A stretch of DNA of 60,000 bases, taken from Chrysomallon squamiferum. Its lineage: Eukaryota > Mollusca > Gastropoda > Neomphalida > Peltospiridae. Shown piece after piece: positions 11,629 to 49,159 of the stretch (position 1 is the first letter of the stretch; every line of letters starts with the position of its first letter). The notes beneath the pieces are model-generated. The model was not told the DNA's origin. It ran no database searches and was given only the letters and a program-made list of their open reading frames with translations. The stretch covers positions 15,478,045 through 15,538,044 of the forward strand of contig CM022678.1 in NCBI GenBank assembly GCA_012295275.1, in the 5' to 3' direction. The position numbers were made by a program, and so were the translations under genes.

Positions 11629-13684
11629 TAAATACATTTTAAAGTTGCTTTAGGTGCTCTGTTTTACAGATATGAGCACAAGTGTTAAATGATAGATTTT
11701 ATAAATTTAGAATGAAAAGAATTATGATATGAAATTACATTAGCTGAATGGTTAAGAGTGAAATAGATGTTTTTAATACACTTTTCAGCTTTGTGGGTGT
11801 AAAGTAATAAAAAGATTATGACTCTGATTATGCAATTACTGATTTAAAAATATACCTGTGATGATGAGAAAAATATTTCTAAATAGATTTTGTATAGCTA
11901 GAAATTATTACACCACTCAGTCTTTGCTAGTAGTCAAATATAAAAATCTTTGTTAAGTATTTTGGAAATATTGCTGTGAGTAATGGTAGCTTCATCTGCT
12001 GGATATTGACAGAAATTTATGAGGATATTTGGAGGAGGATATTTTTCATTTTTATTAAGTCAATTTATAAATAGAAATATAAAATATTTAATAAAAAGAA
12101 CTAATAATTTTTTTTTTTCATTTATATTTTATTACTATATTTTACTGTTTTTAATGTATTTTTTAAATTTTGTTATTAGTAAAGAATGGTTGTCATGTTA
12201 ATATAATTATTTTTATGGATATGCAATATATTTAGGCCATTTGTTTCCATCTCACAGGTAATTTTTAAATTCAGTTTTTATTTGCTTTGAAGAAATTTAT
12301 AAAGTGTTTATATAATTTTTTGAAGGTTTTTGTTCTCATTTACTTTTTGTTTCTATTTTTATTATTTTTTAACTGTAGAGATTTTTTAATTATCTAAATA
12401 TGTAAATTTGTGACTTTTGTAAAAGAAATTTTCAGAATTTGATAAAAAAAAATAATGTTTTAAGTTTAATACATGAATGTTTAATTTATGCATATTTGTG
12501 TGAAATAAATAAATGAAAATAGTTCATTATTGTTTTATTTTTTTCTCATTTATTCAAAGCATGTGGCATAAATTGAATTTTAAACATCAAATAACTGAAA
12601 GATGAATTTATTTTAAGTCATTATTTGACATATAACATAGGACAAATAGGTTAAACAGTTATTAATTTATGCAGTTTGCTTTAAATACTAATATCAGTTC
12701 TAATTTGAAACAGATGAAAATCACAGGTGTGTTTTTCCTACTGTCACATCCTGTATTTTGTCATCGATTTATGTTTAAAATAATATATACATAACAAAAT
12801 GCACAGATCAGTAAAAAGGCTATCAAAAATTGTCAGCATAAAAATAAAAAAGAAAGAAAAAAGGAAACATGGTCAGTCTGCTTTGTTTTCAGAAAGAGTT
12901 CTGTGACTAGAAAGTGTTCATTTTATCTAAAAGGATTCTTAGTGTTAATATAAGAATACTGAGAAATCATGGCAGAATATTTTCTACAAACAGTTATTAC
13001 CAAGACCTGTAACTATTATTATTAAATTATGTTGTATGGTAACTTTATTTTATTCTTTTTATTCATTAATTTTAGATTTATTTAATTAGATTTTTCTATA
13101 TTTTTTTTTTTTACTTATATTTTTTATTACTTTCTATTTATTTATTTATTATTTATTTTTATTTTATTTTTATTTTTTTTTAGATTTTTGTCTATTTTTA
13201 ATTTTTATTTTTTAAATATTTGTAATTGTTTATATTTATTTTATTATTTTATTTTATTTTATTTTATTTTTTTTTGTTAAAGCTATTTCATCTTGACTAA
13301 AAAAAATAAAGCATTTTCATATAAAATTGAAAAACACCAAATAAACAAAGACAAGTAACACGTCAATGTTTACAATATTTATTGTAATTTTCTTTTCAAT
13401 AAATATATTCTCTTTTTGGTATACATGATAACAACAAAAATATTACAACAAACAAACTTGACAAAACAAACTGAACACAAGACATAGTTTTTGTTTAAAC
13501 ATTCATAAAATTGTCATGTTCTGGTAATTATACCAGAATTTATTGCACATTTACAGCAAATATTTAATAATCAGTAGTTCATGTAGAAGTATTCAAATTT
13601 ATTTAAATTTCTATTCTATGTCAAGGTTTAGATTAAAATGAAAAGAGAATTTAAGATTAGAAAACAATAACAGTAAAATGTATG

Positions 13685-13717
<33 letters not shown>

Positions 13718-15079
13718 TAGGTTTAAACATAAATATGTTCCATTTATTATTTATTTATTTATTTATTTTGTCATTCCACTTGTTTTCTTTATTTTTTTTG
13801 TCTTTTAATCCTGTGAAGACATGAAAAATCAAATCAAAATGAATCAACATGAAGCAGCTACTGTAGTTTTTTAAGACATGAAAATACAACAGATTTATTC
13901 AGCAAACAGTTACATGTAACATTAAATCAACATAAACCTACATGTTCATTTTTTTAAGTAGAGTCAGTGATTCGATCCTTTCTGTTCACCAGTAAACACA
14001 TGAAAATTATTATTACCATAGAATTCACACAAAATTATAATATTTCACAATATGACAGTTACATTAACATATCATTGTGTATAATAGTTATTTTCTAATA
14101 AATAATTCTATGTATATGATACAGCACTATATAAAATTACATGATGTCAAAACAAAAATAACACAACAAGAATAAAATCAAAGCATCTGATAAAAGATGT
14201 ATTGAATATAGATATGTCAGTTTTCTTTCTTCTTATATGCTGTTTGAAGAAACAAAATAAGTTCAAGATAAATTTTTTAAATGTTAATATCAATTTGACA
14301 ACAATAAAGAATTAAACTGAATAAATTTAAGATAATTTTTTTTTAAACATTAACATCAGTTTGACAACAATAAATATTTAAAAACTGATAAATTGAAGAA
14401 AAAAGTAAATTTATTTACATGATGAAATTCAAATCTTTTAATATTGGAAAGGATTTTTGGTGGGGTTTTTTAATGCAATGAAACTTAATTATATAAGAAA
14501 TATATTAAAGAGAAATTTATCATGACAGTTTTGACAATGAATCAAAACTGATTAGCTAAAATCAGTGTTAAATATCTGTATTAAATTTATTAAATCATTT
14601 TAAGATACACGATAATTCTAATGCTAAGTAATTAACTATTTAATACAAAATTTGATCTGTTTCAAAAGTGACTGAAATTTTAAAACTATCAACATGAATA
14701 TGTTTGTAAGACTGGAATGTTTGTCAATTTTTGCAAACACACACATAAAGTAAACTGCTTCACTTTGTAAATTAACAAGAAAAAGAAACAAGCACAAAAA
14801 CAAATGTGACATCTTACTGTAAGAATTTGGATTGAAATATTCTGAACAATAAAGTAAAAAAAATAAAAATGTATATATATTGGATTTCTTGTATTTATTA
14901 TTATTATTATTAAAATAAATGATTTTTGTTGAGGTTTCATTTTCATTTTTATTTTATTTTTTTTATTTTGAGGCACATTTACCAGATCTTTATTTCAGTT
15001 GTTCTTCCTTTAGCTAAAAGGTGCTTTTTGGAATGAAAAAAAGGGTAAAAGGTGTGGAGTGAATAATGCTTCTAAATGC

Positions 15080-15083
<4 letters not shown>

Positions 15084-15177
<94 letters not shown>
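15084..15177. repeat. (GA)n microsatellite, about 47 copies
   Basis: Pure GA run between the MIC27 and SLC12A8 3' ends. Confidence 0.95.
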
Positions 15178-16560
15178 ATCAGCATTCTGTAAAAAGCAAA
15201 CATGATACCTTTGAAGTTAATATTGATATTTTGAAGATGTGACAACTATAATCCCAATATTTTCCTCACAACAAAACACTGAAATGGTAAACCAGACTGT
15301 TAATATAATAACTAAACATACCAGACCACAAATATCACAGATTGGTCCTTCAATAACAATAACACATAACAAAAATAACTGAAATCATTTTAAGTAGAAA
15401 TTGGCCGACCTTCACTAGATCTAGAACAATATATTTAGAACAGTTTCCAGTAGGCTACAGAACAGATTTCTCTAAGTGACAGGAAAGTGCTAACTAATAA
15501 TCAACCCACAGTGACAGGCACGCAAATAAACACTTGTAAAATAAAAATATATAATGTGTATGACTTTCTTCAAAGAAGCAATTTAAATATACTTGGTCTG
15601 TTTATTTATTTATTTTATTTTTTACTTATTATTGTTTTTTTTATTATTATTATTATTATTATTTTAAATTGTGTTTTAAATGAAAGAAAGTTTTGAATCA
15701 GTAAAAAAAAATCATTCAGATTTAATTCTTCTTTGCTTTCTTTTAACTTTAAAAAATACATTTTTTGTTTTTCTTTTATGTTTTCTTTTTAAGTTATTTT
15801 TTTCAAGATTCCTTTACAATTTCACTTGCCAAAACAAGCAGCTATAAATAGTATTTCATATATTTTTTATTTAATATTTTTTTTTTGTGTTTAATCTTTG
15901 CTAATAATAAAGAACAATGTAACATGTCATGTAAGTGGCTGTAATTTTTCTCTTATTTAATGAAATATGAAATATCTAGACAGACTGAGTAAATGAGTAA
16001 ATGAAAGCTATATCCTCAGTCTGTAAGGAATAATTTGACCTTCCTGAGCACAAAAAACAAAAAACAAAACAAAAGGATTTTCTGAAACGAATGAAGAAAG
16101 CTATTCAGTGTATGTCTATGACTTATTTTAACTTTGATGTTATTTATCATTAGGAAATGTTTGTATCGAAAAACTAAATAATAAAAATATGCCCAATACT
16201 TTCAGCTATGTTGCTAAATATAGTAAATTAAAACTTGTTTTTAACTAGATTGTCATTTTAAAAGAGAAATTAAAAAAAAAAGCTGAGACAGATAAAATGT
16301 CAGTTAAAGAAAGGTTAGCAATGAGCAATAATCAATATAAATATATGTAATGTAAATAAATTAGATTTTTAAATACATAAATAACTTGGATAAATTGTAT
16401 GACCAATTTCCACGAAAGGAACATGAAGTTTAGAATTTCTGCACAACAGTTCAGATTATTTTTATTACTTCTTACTTTTTCTTTCTTTTCTTTTCTTTAT
16501 TTCTTTATTCATTTGATTTGATTATTTTATTTTTATTTTTTACTTTTTTAAATTCTTTTA

Positions 16561-16603
<43 letters not shown>

Positions 16604-17606
16604 CATCATCATATTTATTTTTCATTATATTTTTTTTTTTTTTTTAATGATTTTTTTCATTTTCTTTTTTTATTACAAATATTAACAACACTGAATTCAA
16701 CTAAGTATGTTCTGAAAGTAAGATTTAAAACAGGAATATGACACTTTCTTAGAATGTAGTGAAAATAACTGACTGGATACAAACTGACATACACAGCCTG
16801 TCTTGTCACAAGTCAAAGTTAAAAACACCTGATGTCAGTTTTTAAAACCTTACAGCATCACTGAACTCTTTATCATTTCAAAACTTACATTACATATTTA
16901 CTGAATAAGTGAAAATAAAAACACAAAGTTATCTGTTGTTCATAAAGCTCGTAATTCTGATTAACTAAACCAAAAAAAAAAATCAAACTTTATGTTACTT
17001 TCATGGGATGGGTCACATACATAAACTCATCTTTCAAATATCTATAGTGATATGAAGAAACAATCTAAATATAATTCTACATATTTCCAAGTTATGTTTT
17101 ATTTGGTATTTTTTTTTTTTGGTGATAAATCTTTACTAATAATAAAATATAATAACAGAAGAGTGGAGATTCAAAATATCTAAGTGTCACCATGTTTCTG
17201 TTACCATGACAACGTGATTGTTCAGTTGAAACCATTATGAAGTAAAGTTTCGGAAAAGTGAAAAAGAAACTACTACTGATCTGCCATGTTCATGATGATC
17301 TTACAATTACAATTTATGAATGTAAAATGGCTGCAAGTTAAACTTTTTTTAAAACAGTAATATTATACTTGATTATGAGCAGTTACAGGTTACCCAGAAT
17401 AAAAAATAAATAAATAAAAAAACAAATAATAATAACTTGGAAGTATAAAGAATTCCTTTTTTTTTTCTTTTTTTATCAAATCATTTACTTATGCCATCAC
17501 AGGTATTCTGCAGTTGAAGTAAACTGAGATTCCTTCAGCGACCTCCATACTGTGACATGCAGCAAACAGCTATCTGTAGCAGCTTCCAGCACAAAGCTGC
17601 TTTATC

Positions 17607-40316
<22,710 letters not shown>

Positions 40317-40332
40317 GCTGAGTTATTTCCTC

Positions 40333-40359
40333 CTAGCTCAGTGCGAAGAGAACAAGCAT
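40333..40359 (-). other. Upstream ORF before SLC12A8 (8 codons)
   Basis: On the gene strand an ATG in a favourable context (GTCACCATGC) opens an 8-codon frame, MLVLFALS, ending in TAG 16 bases before the SLC12A8 ATG. It matters only if the 5' UTR reaches this far, which is likely but not shown. Confidence 0.4.
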
Positions 40360-40431
40360 GGTGACATCACAGCCGGTCTGCGTTGCCGCGGTAACGCTAA
40401 AAGCCCGGGTGACTGGTAAAGGAGGTTTCAG

Positions 40432-40449
40432 TTATTGATTGGGCTCCAT
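40432..40449 (-). other. Second upstream ORF before SLC12A8 (5 codons)
   Basis: CCAACATGG opens a 5-codon frame, MEPNQ, ending in TAA. The stretch 40317-40450 is GC-richer than the rest of the region (CCCGGGC, CCGCGG), consistent with a 5' UTR or promoter. Confidence 0.3.
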
Positions 40450-40669
40450 GTTGGAGGTGAAGTGTTGGTTAGTGTTTCAGCTGAAGTGTTGGTTAGTGTT
40501 TCAGCTGAGTGGCAAACCAGTCACAGCAATCAGTTAGAATCTGAAAACAGTTTTAATATTAGTTTTTACTCATAAATCACACACACAGATAAATAATATA
40601 AACACACACTCATATTCATATAAACACACACAAATCACACACACATAAATATACATTTATATATATAGT

Positions 40670-40683
40670 GTGTGTGTGTATAC

Positions 40684-40736
<53 letters not shown>

Positions 40737-40806
40737 TATATATATATACATACATACATACATACATACATACATACATACAAACATACATACATATAGA
40801 TATATA
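40670..40806. repeat. (TA)n/(CATA)n microsatellite
   Basis: TA dinucleotides followed by CATA tetramers. Related GT/CA and CATA stretches flank it. Confidence 0.93.
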
Positions 40807-41282
40807 ATATGTAAATATATATATGGTGTATATAAACACACACACACACTGTCAGGTAATATCTGATAATAAGATACTCTTTTAATACTAGTTATTTTTA
40901 TACACATACACCCACTCATTATATAGATACATATCAATAAGGATACAAATAAACATTCATATATACACACACTCAAATATGCATATACATACATATATAC
41001 AATAACACACACACACACACACACACATACGTACACATGTGTATGTGTATTCAAAGTTAGTTCACTGGTGTCTGACTGTTGATTTAGATCTCAAAAGACC
41101 ATTTTGAAAACACTTCATTTAAAAAATAACGAGTACATTTTTATTGTTTTGTTTTGACAGATAGCGACACTAAAATCAATATGCATGAATATAACACGTC
41201 TGTTGAGAACAGTTAGCTGAGAACAAAAACAGTTACTTCATTTAGTTTTTACATTATTGTACTGCAGGACAAAAATCCTGTT

Positions 41283-41379
41283 ACTGTCTTAAGATATTAA
41301 CTTTATTCTGCTCAGGCAGAGCCTCGCTGAATCGTGCCATTCTAACATTCGCTCAGTAAAGCTGATATCTTAAGACAGT
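41283..41379. repeat. Inverted repeat with 15-bp perfect arms
   Basis: ACTGTCTTAAGATAT at 41283-41297 is the exact reverse complement of 41365-41379, with partial extension outward (TCCTGTT against ACCAGTGATT). The 67-base interior is GC-richer (CAGGCAGAGCCTCGCTG). Confidence 0.7.
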
Positions 41380-42169
41380 TACCAGTGATTCCTGTTATAT
41401 ATCATTGATACACTGTTTGTTTTAATAAAGCAGTCAGTGAAGTAGATAAACAGTAAAGAGTTTGATTAGAACAGTTAATAAGCATTCAGACTGTTATTGG
41501 CTGCAGGCCTGTTTTTCTATCTGATGTTAACAGAATGTTAATAATAGTAGCTATCTATACACATACATAAAATCAGCTAACTGTTAGTTTAGTAGTTCAT
41601 AAACATATATTTTACCAACAATTTATCACCATTGTATAGTTTATATAGTTTATTATATAGTGTGTATGTATGTGTGTGTGTGTGTTTATACATAGATATA
41701 GACACACACACACACACACACACACATAATTTGAAAGAAGATTTGCTTTCTTTTTAGTTCAAAATTAATAATAATAAAATAGCAATAGTAATAACACTTG
41801 AGTAGTGATAGTAATACTAGACAGCAAATTTTAAAAGACAAAGTAATAAATTTAGACAGGTCTAGTTTTTAGTGACTAATTCTGTAACAAAACTTACACA
41901 GTGACAAGTTAACAATCATATGAAAGGAAAAATACAGCAACTTTTAAAAATGAATAAATTCATGACAGGAATTGTGGACCCGAGATAAACTAAATCAACA
42001 TTCACTGCCTTGATTCTCGATTTTTACCTGTAGTTCCAGTTCATACAAACAGGTGTGTAAGCTTGCCATGCTTGACTGAACACATGTTACAACTTTGACA
42101 ATTGCTTTTTTAAAACCACACCTGAGTTTACATTATTTTTGACAATACATTATTTTTTAAAGTCCTCCA

Positions 42170-42420
42170 TTTTTTATATATTATTTTTATCTGAGTTTAC
42201 ATTATTTTTATCTGAGTTTACATTATTTTTACCTGAGTTTACACCTGAGTTTACATTATTTTTATCTGAGTTTACATTATTTTTATCTGAGTTTACATTA
42301 TTTTTACCTGAGTTTACATTATTATTATCTGAGACCTGAGTTTACATTATTTTTATCTGAGTTTACATTATTTTTACCTGAGTTTATATTATTTTTTTGT
42401 TTTTTATTTTTATCTGAGTT
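42170..42420. repeat. 21-bp minisatellite
   Basis: About ten units of GAGTTTACATTATTTTTATCT with small indels; more diverged units continue to about 42600. Confidence 0.9.
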
Positions 42421-43529
42421 TGCATTATTTTTATCTAGTTTATATAATTTTTATTTTAGTACCCTGACATTATTTTTATCTTACCTGTTTCATTATTTTT
42501 ATGAGTTTACATTAAGGTTTGTTTTATTTTATTTTTGTTTTTTATTTTTATCTGAGTTTGTTTTATTTTTTATCTGAGTTTGCTCTTTTTAACTTTTGCT
42601 ATAGGTTGTACAGAGGATAATTATATTATTATTATTATTATTATTATTATTCTCTATTTTATAATTATTATTTTATAAATATCAATATACACATACATAT
42701 CCTCATGTACACACACCATATGTTACTACCAAAATAATAATTTTTTTGTTGTTGTTTTGTTTTTATTTTTTTGTAAATTAAACATTGATTCAGTTAAAGA
42801 AAGGATGAATAAAGGTTATGATCACTGTAACAGGGGAAGACAGAATGGTTATAACTAAAGTAGCAGGTTTCTAAATCAGAACTGAACATCAATACTGCAG
42901 CCTTGTTCTGATTAAAGTGATGATGTGCATGTTTGTGTGTGTATGTGTGCACACACACACACATACACACACACACACACATAAATATAATTATCAGTAG
43001 GTCAGCTCAATCCAGATTAAAGTAAGATTGTTCTAAATCAATACTGCAGCTTAGTTGAGATTAAAGTAACATAAGTTTAAGTCAAAGTATCAGTGCAACA
43101 GCTTAGTTCTGATTAAAGTAACATAACCTCTGTGTTAGTTCTGCAGCTTAGTAAAGATTAGAAAAATTAGGAAAATAAATAAATAAATAAATAAAACATA
43201 AATAAAAATAATAAAGAATAATAAAAAAAAAAGACCAACCAAACAAAAAATTATTGCCTGTTATTACCTATATTAATAAAGCTTTGTATTTCTCTGTAAG
43301 CTGCATATTTATCTAAACTATACCAGTGTATTACAGCTTAGTCATAATAAAGTAAGAAATGTATGCAGTACTGTATAAACCATAGAGCTTAACCAGCTTC
43401 AAGTGATACATTGCTATACACTATTTTGTCAATACAGGAATTCATTCAGTGTGTAGTAGCAACACGTATAACATTGTACAAGTATTAAAACCACTCAAAT
43501 TAACACATCAATCTAGATTCTAGACTACG

Positions 43530-43672
43530 TAACACATTGTAACACAACAGAATGTGTGTCAAGATTAAAGTAACACATTGTAACACAACAGAATGTGTGT
43601 CAAGATTAAAGTAACACACTGTAACACAACAGAATGTGTGTCAAGATTAAAGTAACACATTGTATAAACTCC
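43530..43672. repeat. 41-bp tandem repeat, about 3.5 copies
   Basis: Unit AAGATTAAAGTAACACATTG then TAACACAACAGAATGTGTGTC, almost identical between copies. Confidence 0.92.
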
Positions 43673-44659
43673 CCATGGTTAACAGCTGTTGGGCTGTTGA
43701 GTTAATAAATGTGCTATATAATTATAATAATAATTACACATATTGTACGCACACCCCATTATAAACATATTTTAACAATACAAGAAACACCATTCATGAG
43801 TTTAATTATTCACTGCTAATCATTAACTGAATAAAGTGAATAGCTCTTGTCAGCTATGAATAATTTACCTTAATGACTTACACATTCTTGTTGATCATTT
43901 AAAAATATGTCAGCATAAAAGAAAGAGATCAGCAGAACATAAGATCAGCAGGAGAATTATAAATATCCACGATTATAAAACAAAAAAACATCAGCTGACT
44001 CTCTCCCTCTCTCTCTGTTTGAGCTAAAAATTAAGATAATCCCACAGAATCATTCCAAGTTTTGAGAACAAATGACTTTGGGATGAAATCAATCCACAGC
44101 AAATTGTGCTTAGCCTGCAAATGGGGTTTAAAAGATAAATCAATATCTGTGTATGGAGAATACTACAATACTAACTGGGCTGACTGCAAGACGAGCAATC
44201 TGATTGGTCAATCCAGCTGGTCAGATGACGGCTACTACACCACAAATCAATAATCACTGAAATGAAACAGCTGTTAATAAATTCCTGTTGGGAAACAAAA
44301 CAAAATTTCAGAGATGACATGTGCAGTGACTGAGGCAAACTGCACCTGAGAGATCTGTGTAGGTTTTGACAGATGTTCTTTTGTTTTGGTTTTCAAATGT
44401 AATTTTATTACTTTGCATTAAAACTGGGATTGGTTTCATTACTTTCACATGTGCTGGTATGTTGAAGGTGTGTCTGTGGGTGTGTGCAGTCTGTTAATGA
44501 CAATATTTGTCTGTCAGTATTGCCATCCTGTCTGTGTGTGTGTACATGCAAAATGAATATGACAGGTCTGTTCAACAAGGGAAAACGTGGATGGTTAGCA
44601 GATGCTTCTTTCAAGAATACGTGGACAGACTTGTGGACAAACTGACAGATTAATGATTT

Positions 44660-45440
44660 ATGGGCACACATACAGGTGTATGTACAGAAACATGGATGTA
44701 TGGACAGACACATGAATGTATGGACAGGCACATGAATGTATGGGCAGACACATGGATGTATGAACAGACACATGGATGTATGTACAGAAACATGGATGTA
44801 TGTACAGAAACATGGATGTACATACAGAAACATGAATGTATGAACAGACACATGGATGTATGAACAGACACATGGATGTATGTACAGAAACATGAATGTA
44901 TGAACAGAAACATGGATGTATGTACAGAAACATGATGTATGAACAGAAACATGAATGTATGAACAGAAACATGAATGAATGTGTATGAGCAGAAACAGAT
45001 ACATGGATATATGAACAGGATCATGAATGAATGAACAGACAGATGTATGAATGAACAGACAGATGTATGTATGAGCAGACACATGGATGTATGAACAGAC
45101 AGATAGATGTATGAACAGGATCATAGATGTATGAACAGATAGATGTATGAACACTCATGAAGAATGAACAGACACAATGAATGTATGAACAGGCACATGA
45201 ATGTATGAACAGACACATGTATGTATGAACAGACTCATGGATGTATGAACAGACAGATGCATGAACAGACACATGAATGTATGATCAGACAGATAGATGT
45301 TTGAAAAGACTCATGAATGTATGAACAGACTTATGGATACATGGACAAATATATTGTGGTATAGACAGTCATACAGGTATTTGGACAGACTTATGGCTTT
45401 ATGGGTACATAGATGGACAGACACATGGACATATGGACAA
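44660..45440. repeat. 20-bp minisatellite, about 38 copies
   Basis: Unit ATGTATGAACAGACACATGG with GTACAGAAACATGGATGTAT, ATAGATGT and ATTAATGA-type variants. Long open frames on both strands are by-products of a unit without stops. Confidence 0.95.
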
Positions 45441-45846
45441 ATGAATCACTTTATATCTGATCAGGTGATTATTTGTGACTAGATGATTAAATATCTATAC
45501 ATTTTCTCACTAAATCAAATTAGCAACATTAAAGGTATAGTTAAAAAACATTTTCTTCTGTGGATTTCAAAATATTTAATTATTAATAAATAAACAAACA
45601 TTAAACACCCAGTATTTCAAAAACACACATAAACTTGAATAAACCTCTGAATGAGTCATATTAAAATTAGGTTTTAAAAAAAAAAATAAAAATAAAAATT
45701 ATTTTCCATATGCATGTCTTTATAACAGTTATGACAAAAATACCTGTGAACATAAATAAACTGACTTAAAGTATGTCAAATATAGATGTCAGTGACAGAA
45801 TAGATGTCAATGTGTATGACCCTCTGGTCTAGTTTTCAAAATTAAT

Positions 45847-46544
45847 AATATTAATAATAATAATAATAATAAATATTATTATTATTATTATTGTTATTAT
45901 TGTTGTTGTTATTATTATTATTATTATTATTACTGTTATTATTATCACTATTATTATTATTATTTAATAAAACTATCAACATATATTTGTGTGATTACAT
46001 AGTTGAGATTACGATTCATACAGATAATGTAAAAGAAAACCTACAACTATGTAATGGGCTGCTAATTTGCCATTAGCAGAAAAGAACTGATTAAATATAC
46101 CTTCTCAAAGACAGCAAAGTTCACTTTTAATACAAAGAACAAGTCATGGACTGAAAATCACCCAACTGAAAATTTCCCATAGTAATACTGAGATATAGAC
46201 TTCTGTATTATTTATTTTTTATTTGTGTTAATTTAGATACATGTAACTTATAAAAATGTATAATTGTATTTCATGTTACTGGTTACATTCTTAATAGTAG
46301 TTACTAAATTTTTAATGATTTTATATTTTTATTATTATTATTATTTTATACATATAATAATAATATATTAAATGTATATGCATTCATTTATTAGGATTCT
46401 CAAGTTGTACATATATCATAAATTATTATTTTTGAAAGCTACTTACAATTGAATTTTATACATACAACTTACAAATAAATATTTGTTTTTAAATTATAAT
46501 TATTAATAATTAATATAATATATCATTTTCCTTCCTTTCTTTAT

Positions 46545-46611
<67 letters not shown>

Positions 46612-47422
46612 TACTTTACATCATAAGGTTAAATGAATAAATAAATAAAATATCATTTAAAAACAAATAAAATAAAATAAAATAAAATATAAATTCAGGA
46701 ACATCATATTGTTCTGCAACTGGTATAAATTTAATTTGTATGCTGAATACAAAGTCAATTAATGAGTGTAAATTAACCACACAGACTGGTTCCTGACCTC
46801 ACCTCAGTGTCGGTACGAAAACACTGCTTCTAAATAATTTATATCGACATGCACGTGTTAGCATTTTAAACTCACCTTCTTAGTGCATGCAGTTTTCACT
46901 TGGTTGCATAACTATTCCTAACTGATGTAAATATATCGTCTTAAATCTCAAGAATAATCAGAACAAAAAACCCAGAATTTTACGTTTTTACAAACACGTT
47001 GAACAACGTCACTCAAATCTGTCTTAGCTTGCCGTTGTTATTGTCATTATAATGAGGGGAGGAGTTATAAATGTTTCCAGCCACTCATATAATAGTTTAC
47101 ATATATTTCTTACGTGGGTGAAGGAAAGTGTAAAACTGGAAATAAAAACATACGACAAATGTTCAGTTTGTTAAATAAAATAGTATTTTAATTACTTGAT
47201 TACAAATCCTAAATTAAAAGTTATAAAGTTCATTATAAGGTTACATTTATTTTTCATCATTATCTTCTTTTTCTTCTTCTTCTCGTTATTATTATTGTTG
47301 TTATTGTTATTGTTATTTCAGCTAACAGACAAAAATAATAACAATACAAACATTTCAATATATGGAGAAAAACAGGTAAAAAAAAAAAAAAAATTAAAAA
47401 AAAAAAAAAAAAAAAAAATAAA

Positions 47423-47456
<34 letters not shown>

Positions 47457-48041
47457 GTAATAATAATAATAACATCACACTCTTATTCAAGATATCACTA
47501 AGAATTAATTTAAGACCATGAGACCATACTGCAGCTGATAATTCCTGTGGGTGAAATAATTATACTCTCGATAACAAGAAATTTTTTTGACATACATACA
47601 TAGTACACCTGCAGAATACAAACACACACACGCAGGTCCATACACATGCATACATGTAAACACACGCACACGCACAAACACGTACACGTAAATGAATATG
47701 AATACAGAAAGATATATAGAAACTATAACGGAAGTTATCGCTAAGTTGCTAACGTAGATAACTGTATTTCTATAAGCGTGTTTTGTAGTTAGTTCTTTCA
47801 CACACATAACTCGTTCATTACTGGAAAACGTCCCACCGTTCTGATGTTATTCAGTCCTGTTGAAGTATTAAAAATATTAAACACTGTAATCTAGATGTCA
47901 AATCAGTTCTGTTACATATATAGTATCAACGTCTTTGGGTTTTAGATCATGCCAGCAACTCATAATCATACAGCTGCATTATGCAAGATTAAGTTTATTT
48001 CGTTACGGAAATGCTTCAAAATTGTGACTTTTTTATTATTA

Positions 48042-48085
<44 letters not shown>

Positions 48086-48154
48086 TTTTTTTTTATAAAA
48101 GATTGTGTGCGAGAACGTATTTATAAATATAAAGAAAAATATTGTTATCTATAT

Positions 48155-48194
<40 letters not shown>

Positions 48195-48329
48195 GCAGAT
48201 GCTTATTATAAAATATAAAATAATTTTCATAAATTATTATTTTATAATAGAAGTGTAATAGAAATAACAGAAATAATGATAATAAAAGTACAACCAAACA
48301 ATAATTTTTTTATAACGTCGCTCGCCTTT

Positions 48330-48376
<47 letters not shown>
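45847..48376. repeat. Scattered (AAT/ATT)n, poly(A) and (GATA)n microsatellites
   Basis: ATT/AAT arrays lie at about 45847-45965, 46548-46610, 48035-48085 and 48332-48376. An A tract joined to AAT lies at 47379-47473, and a GATA tetramer array at 48156-48194. The sequence between is AT-rich and unremarkable. Confidence 0.85.
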
Positions 48377-49159
48377 AGCAATGACCATGTTTACGAATAG
48401 ACATATAAAACATTGTTATGTGATTCCATTCCCGCTTGTAATGCTCTTGATATATTTGCACTAACCAGATTCGTCCAATGAGTGAAAACATTATATATCG
48501 TTAACGGAAGTGGTCTTTATGCCAGCAAGTGTTATATGCGGCCGGCAAGTTTTTGCAAAAGTTGCATTAAATTACAAATAAATATTTTTATAGGCAACAT
48601 AAGCTGAAAAAAGGTAATAAGGCATTTGAATAAATTTAAGTAGCAGCGATTAGAATGTTATTCTATATTGACTTGTTGTAAAAGAAAACACGTATGCATA
48701 AATGTTACTGATGATCAACGTCCGTAGTGCTGATGTGGCACTCGGTTTTTGACTTGATAATAACCACTATACAAAGTCAACCTGTAGTCTTTACGTATTA
48801 TGTGACAGGTACAACCTTTACTCCTCTGAGCTTGTTTAATAAATATTCATGGTTACTAACAATTTTTTAAAAATCGTTTAATATAATTAGTCAGAAACTG
48901 AAAACATACATGATACAATTGTTTATTAATAAAGGCATTAAATGATTAATCATTTAATCAGTTTAATTCTGCTTGAATTTACCTACGCAACTAATTTCAT
49001 TAAAATCACTCTGATTTTAGAATGTTTCTGTTTTAATATTTTGACACATATGTCCAAGAAGACATTTTTTTGACAACGTTTGAAATGGAAAATTTGGTTA
49101 TTTTAATTTCACGAGACTGCCTGTCATTAAATCATTTTACTGTCAACATCACTCATCCG

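Larger units (their letters stand above)
11490..17606. other. Convergent 3' flanks of MIC27 (+) and SLC12A8 (-), no further gene
   Basis: The two genes converge here, so the 3' UTRs of both must lie inside. The sequence is very AT-rich, with T-rich stretches (13025-13280, 15595-15900, 16480-16680) and several AATAAA (+) or TTTATT (- strand signal) hexamers, so the 3' ends cannot be fixed. No open frame looks coding. An A-box-like TAGCTGAATGGTTAAGAGTG at 11741-11760 may be a decayed tRNA-related element, but no B box follows. Confidence 0.6.

Noticed and set aside
11741-11760. tRNA gene from the A-box-like TAGCTGAATGGTTAAGAGTG
   Set aside because: No B box or cloverleaf could be drawn downstream; at most a decayed tRNA-related fragment.
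12019-12201. 60-codon plus-strand frame after MIC27
   Set aside because: Phe/Tyr/Ile-rich translation of AT-rich 3' flank; no coding signature.
44062-44253. 63-codon frame of fairly mixed composition between SLC12A8 and STT3A
   Set aside because: No family resemblance, no supporting splice context or start context, and the length is expected by chance.
44408-45154. 248-codon minus-strand frame with repeated SYIHVSVHT-type segments
   Set aside because: The 20-bp unit lacks stops in several frames on both strands; there is no unique sequence with coding character.
47318-47380. Possible small exon between TTATTTCAG and ACAG/GTAAAA
   Set aside because: It sits between two microsatellites, has low-complexity content and no partner exons.
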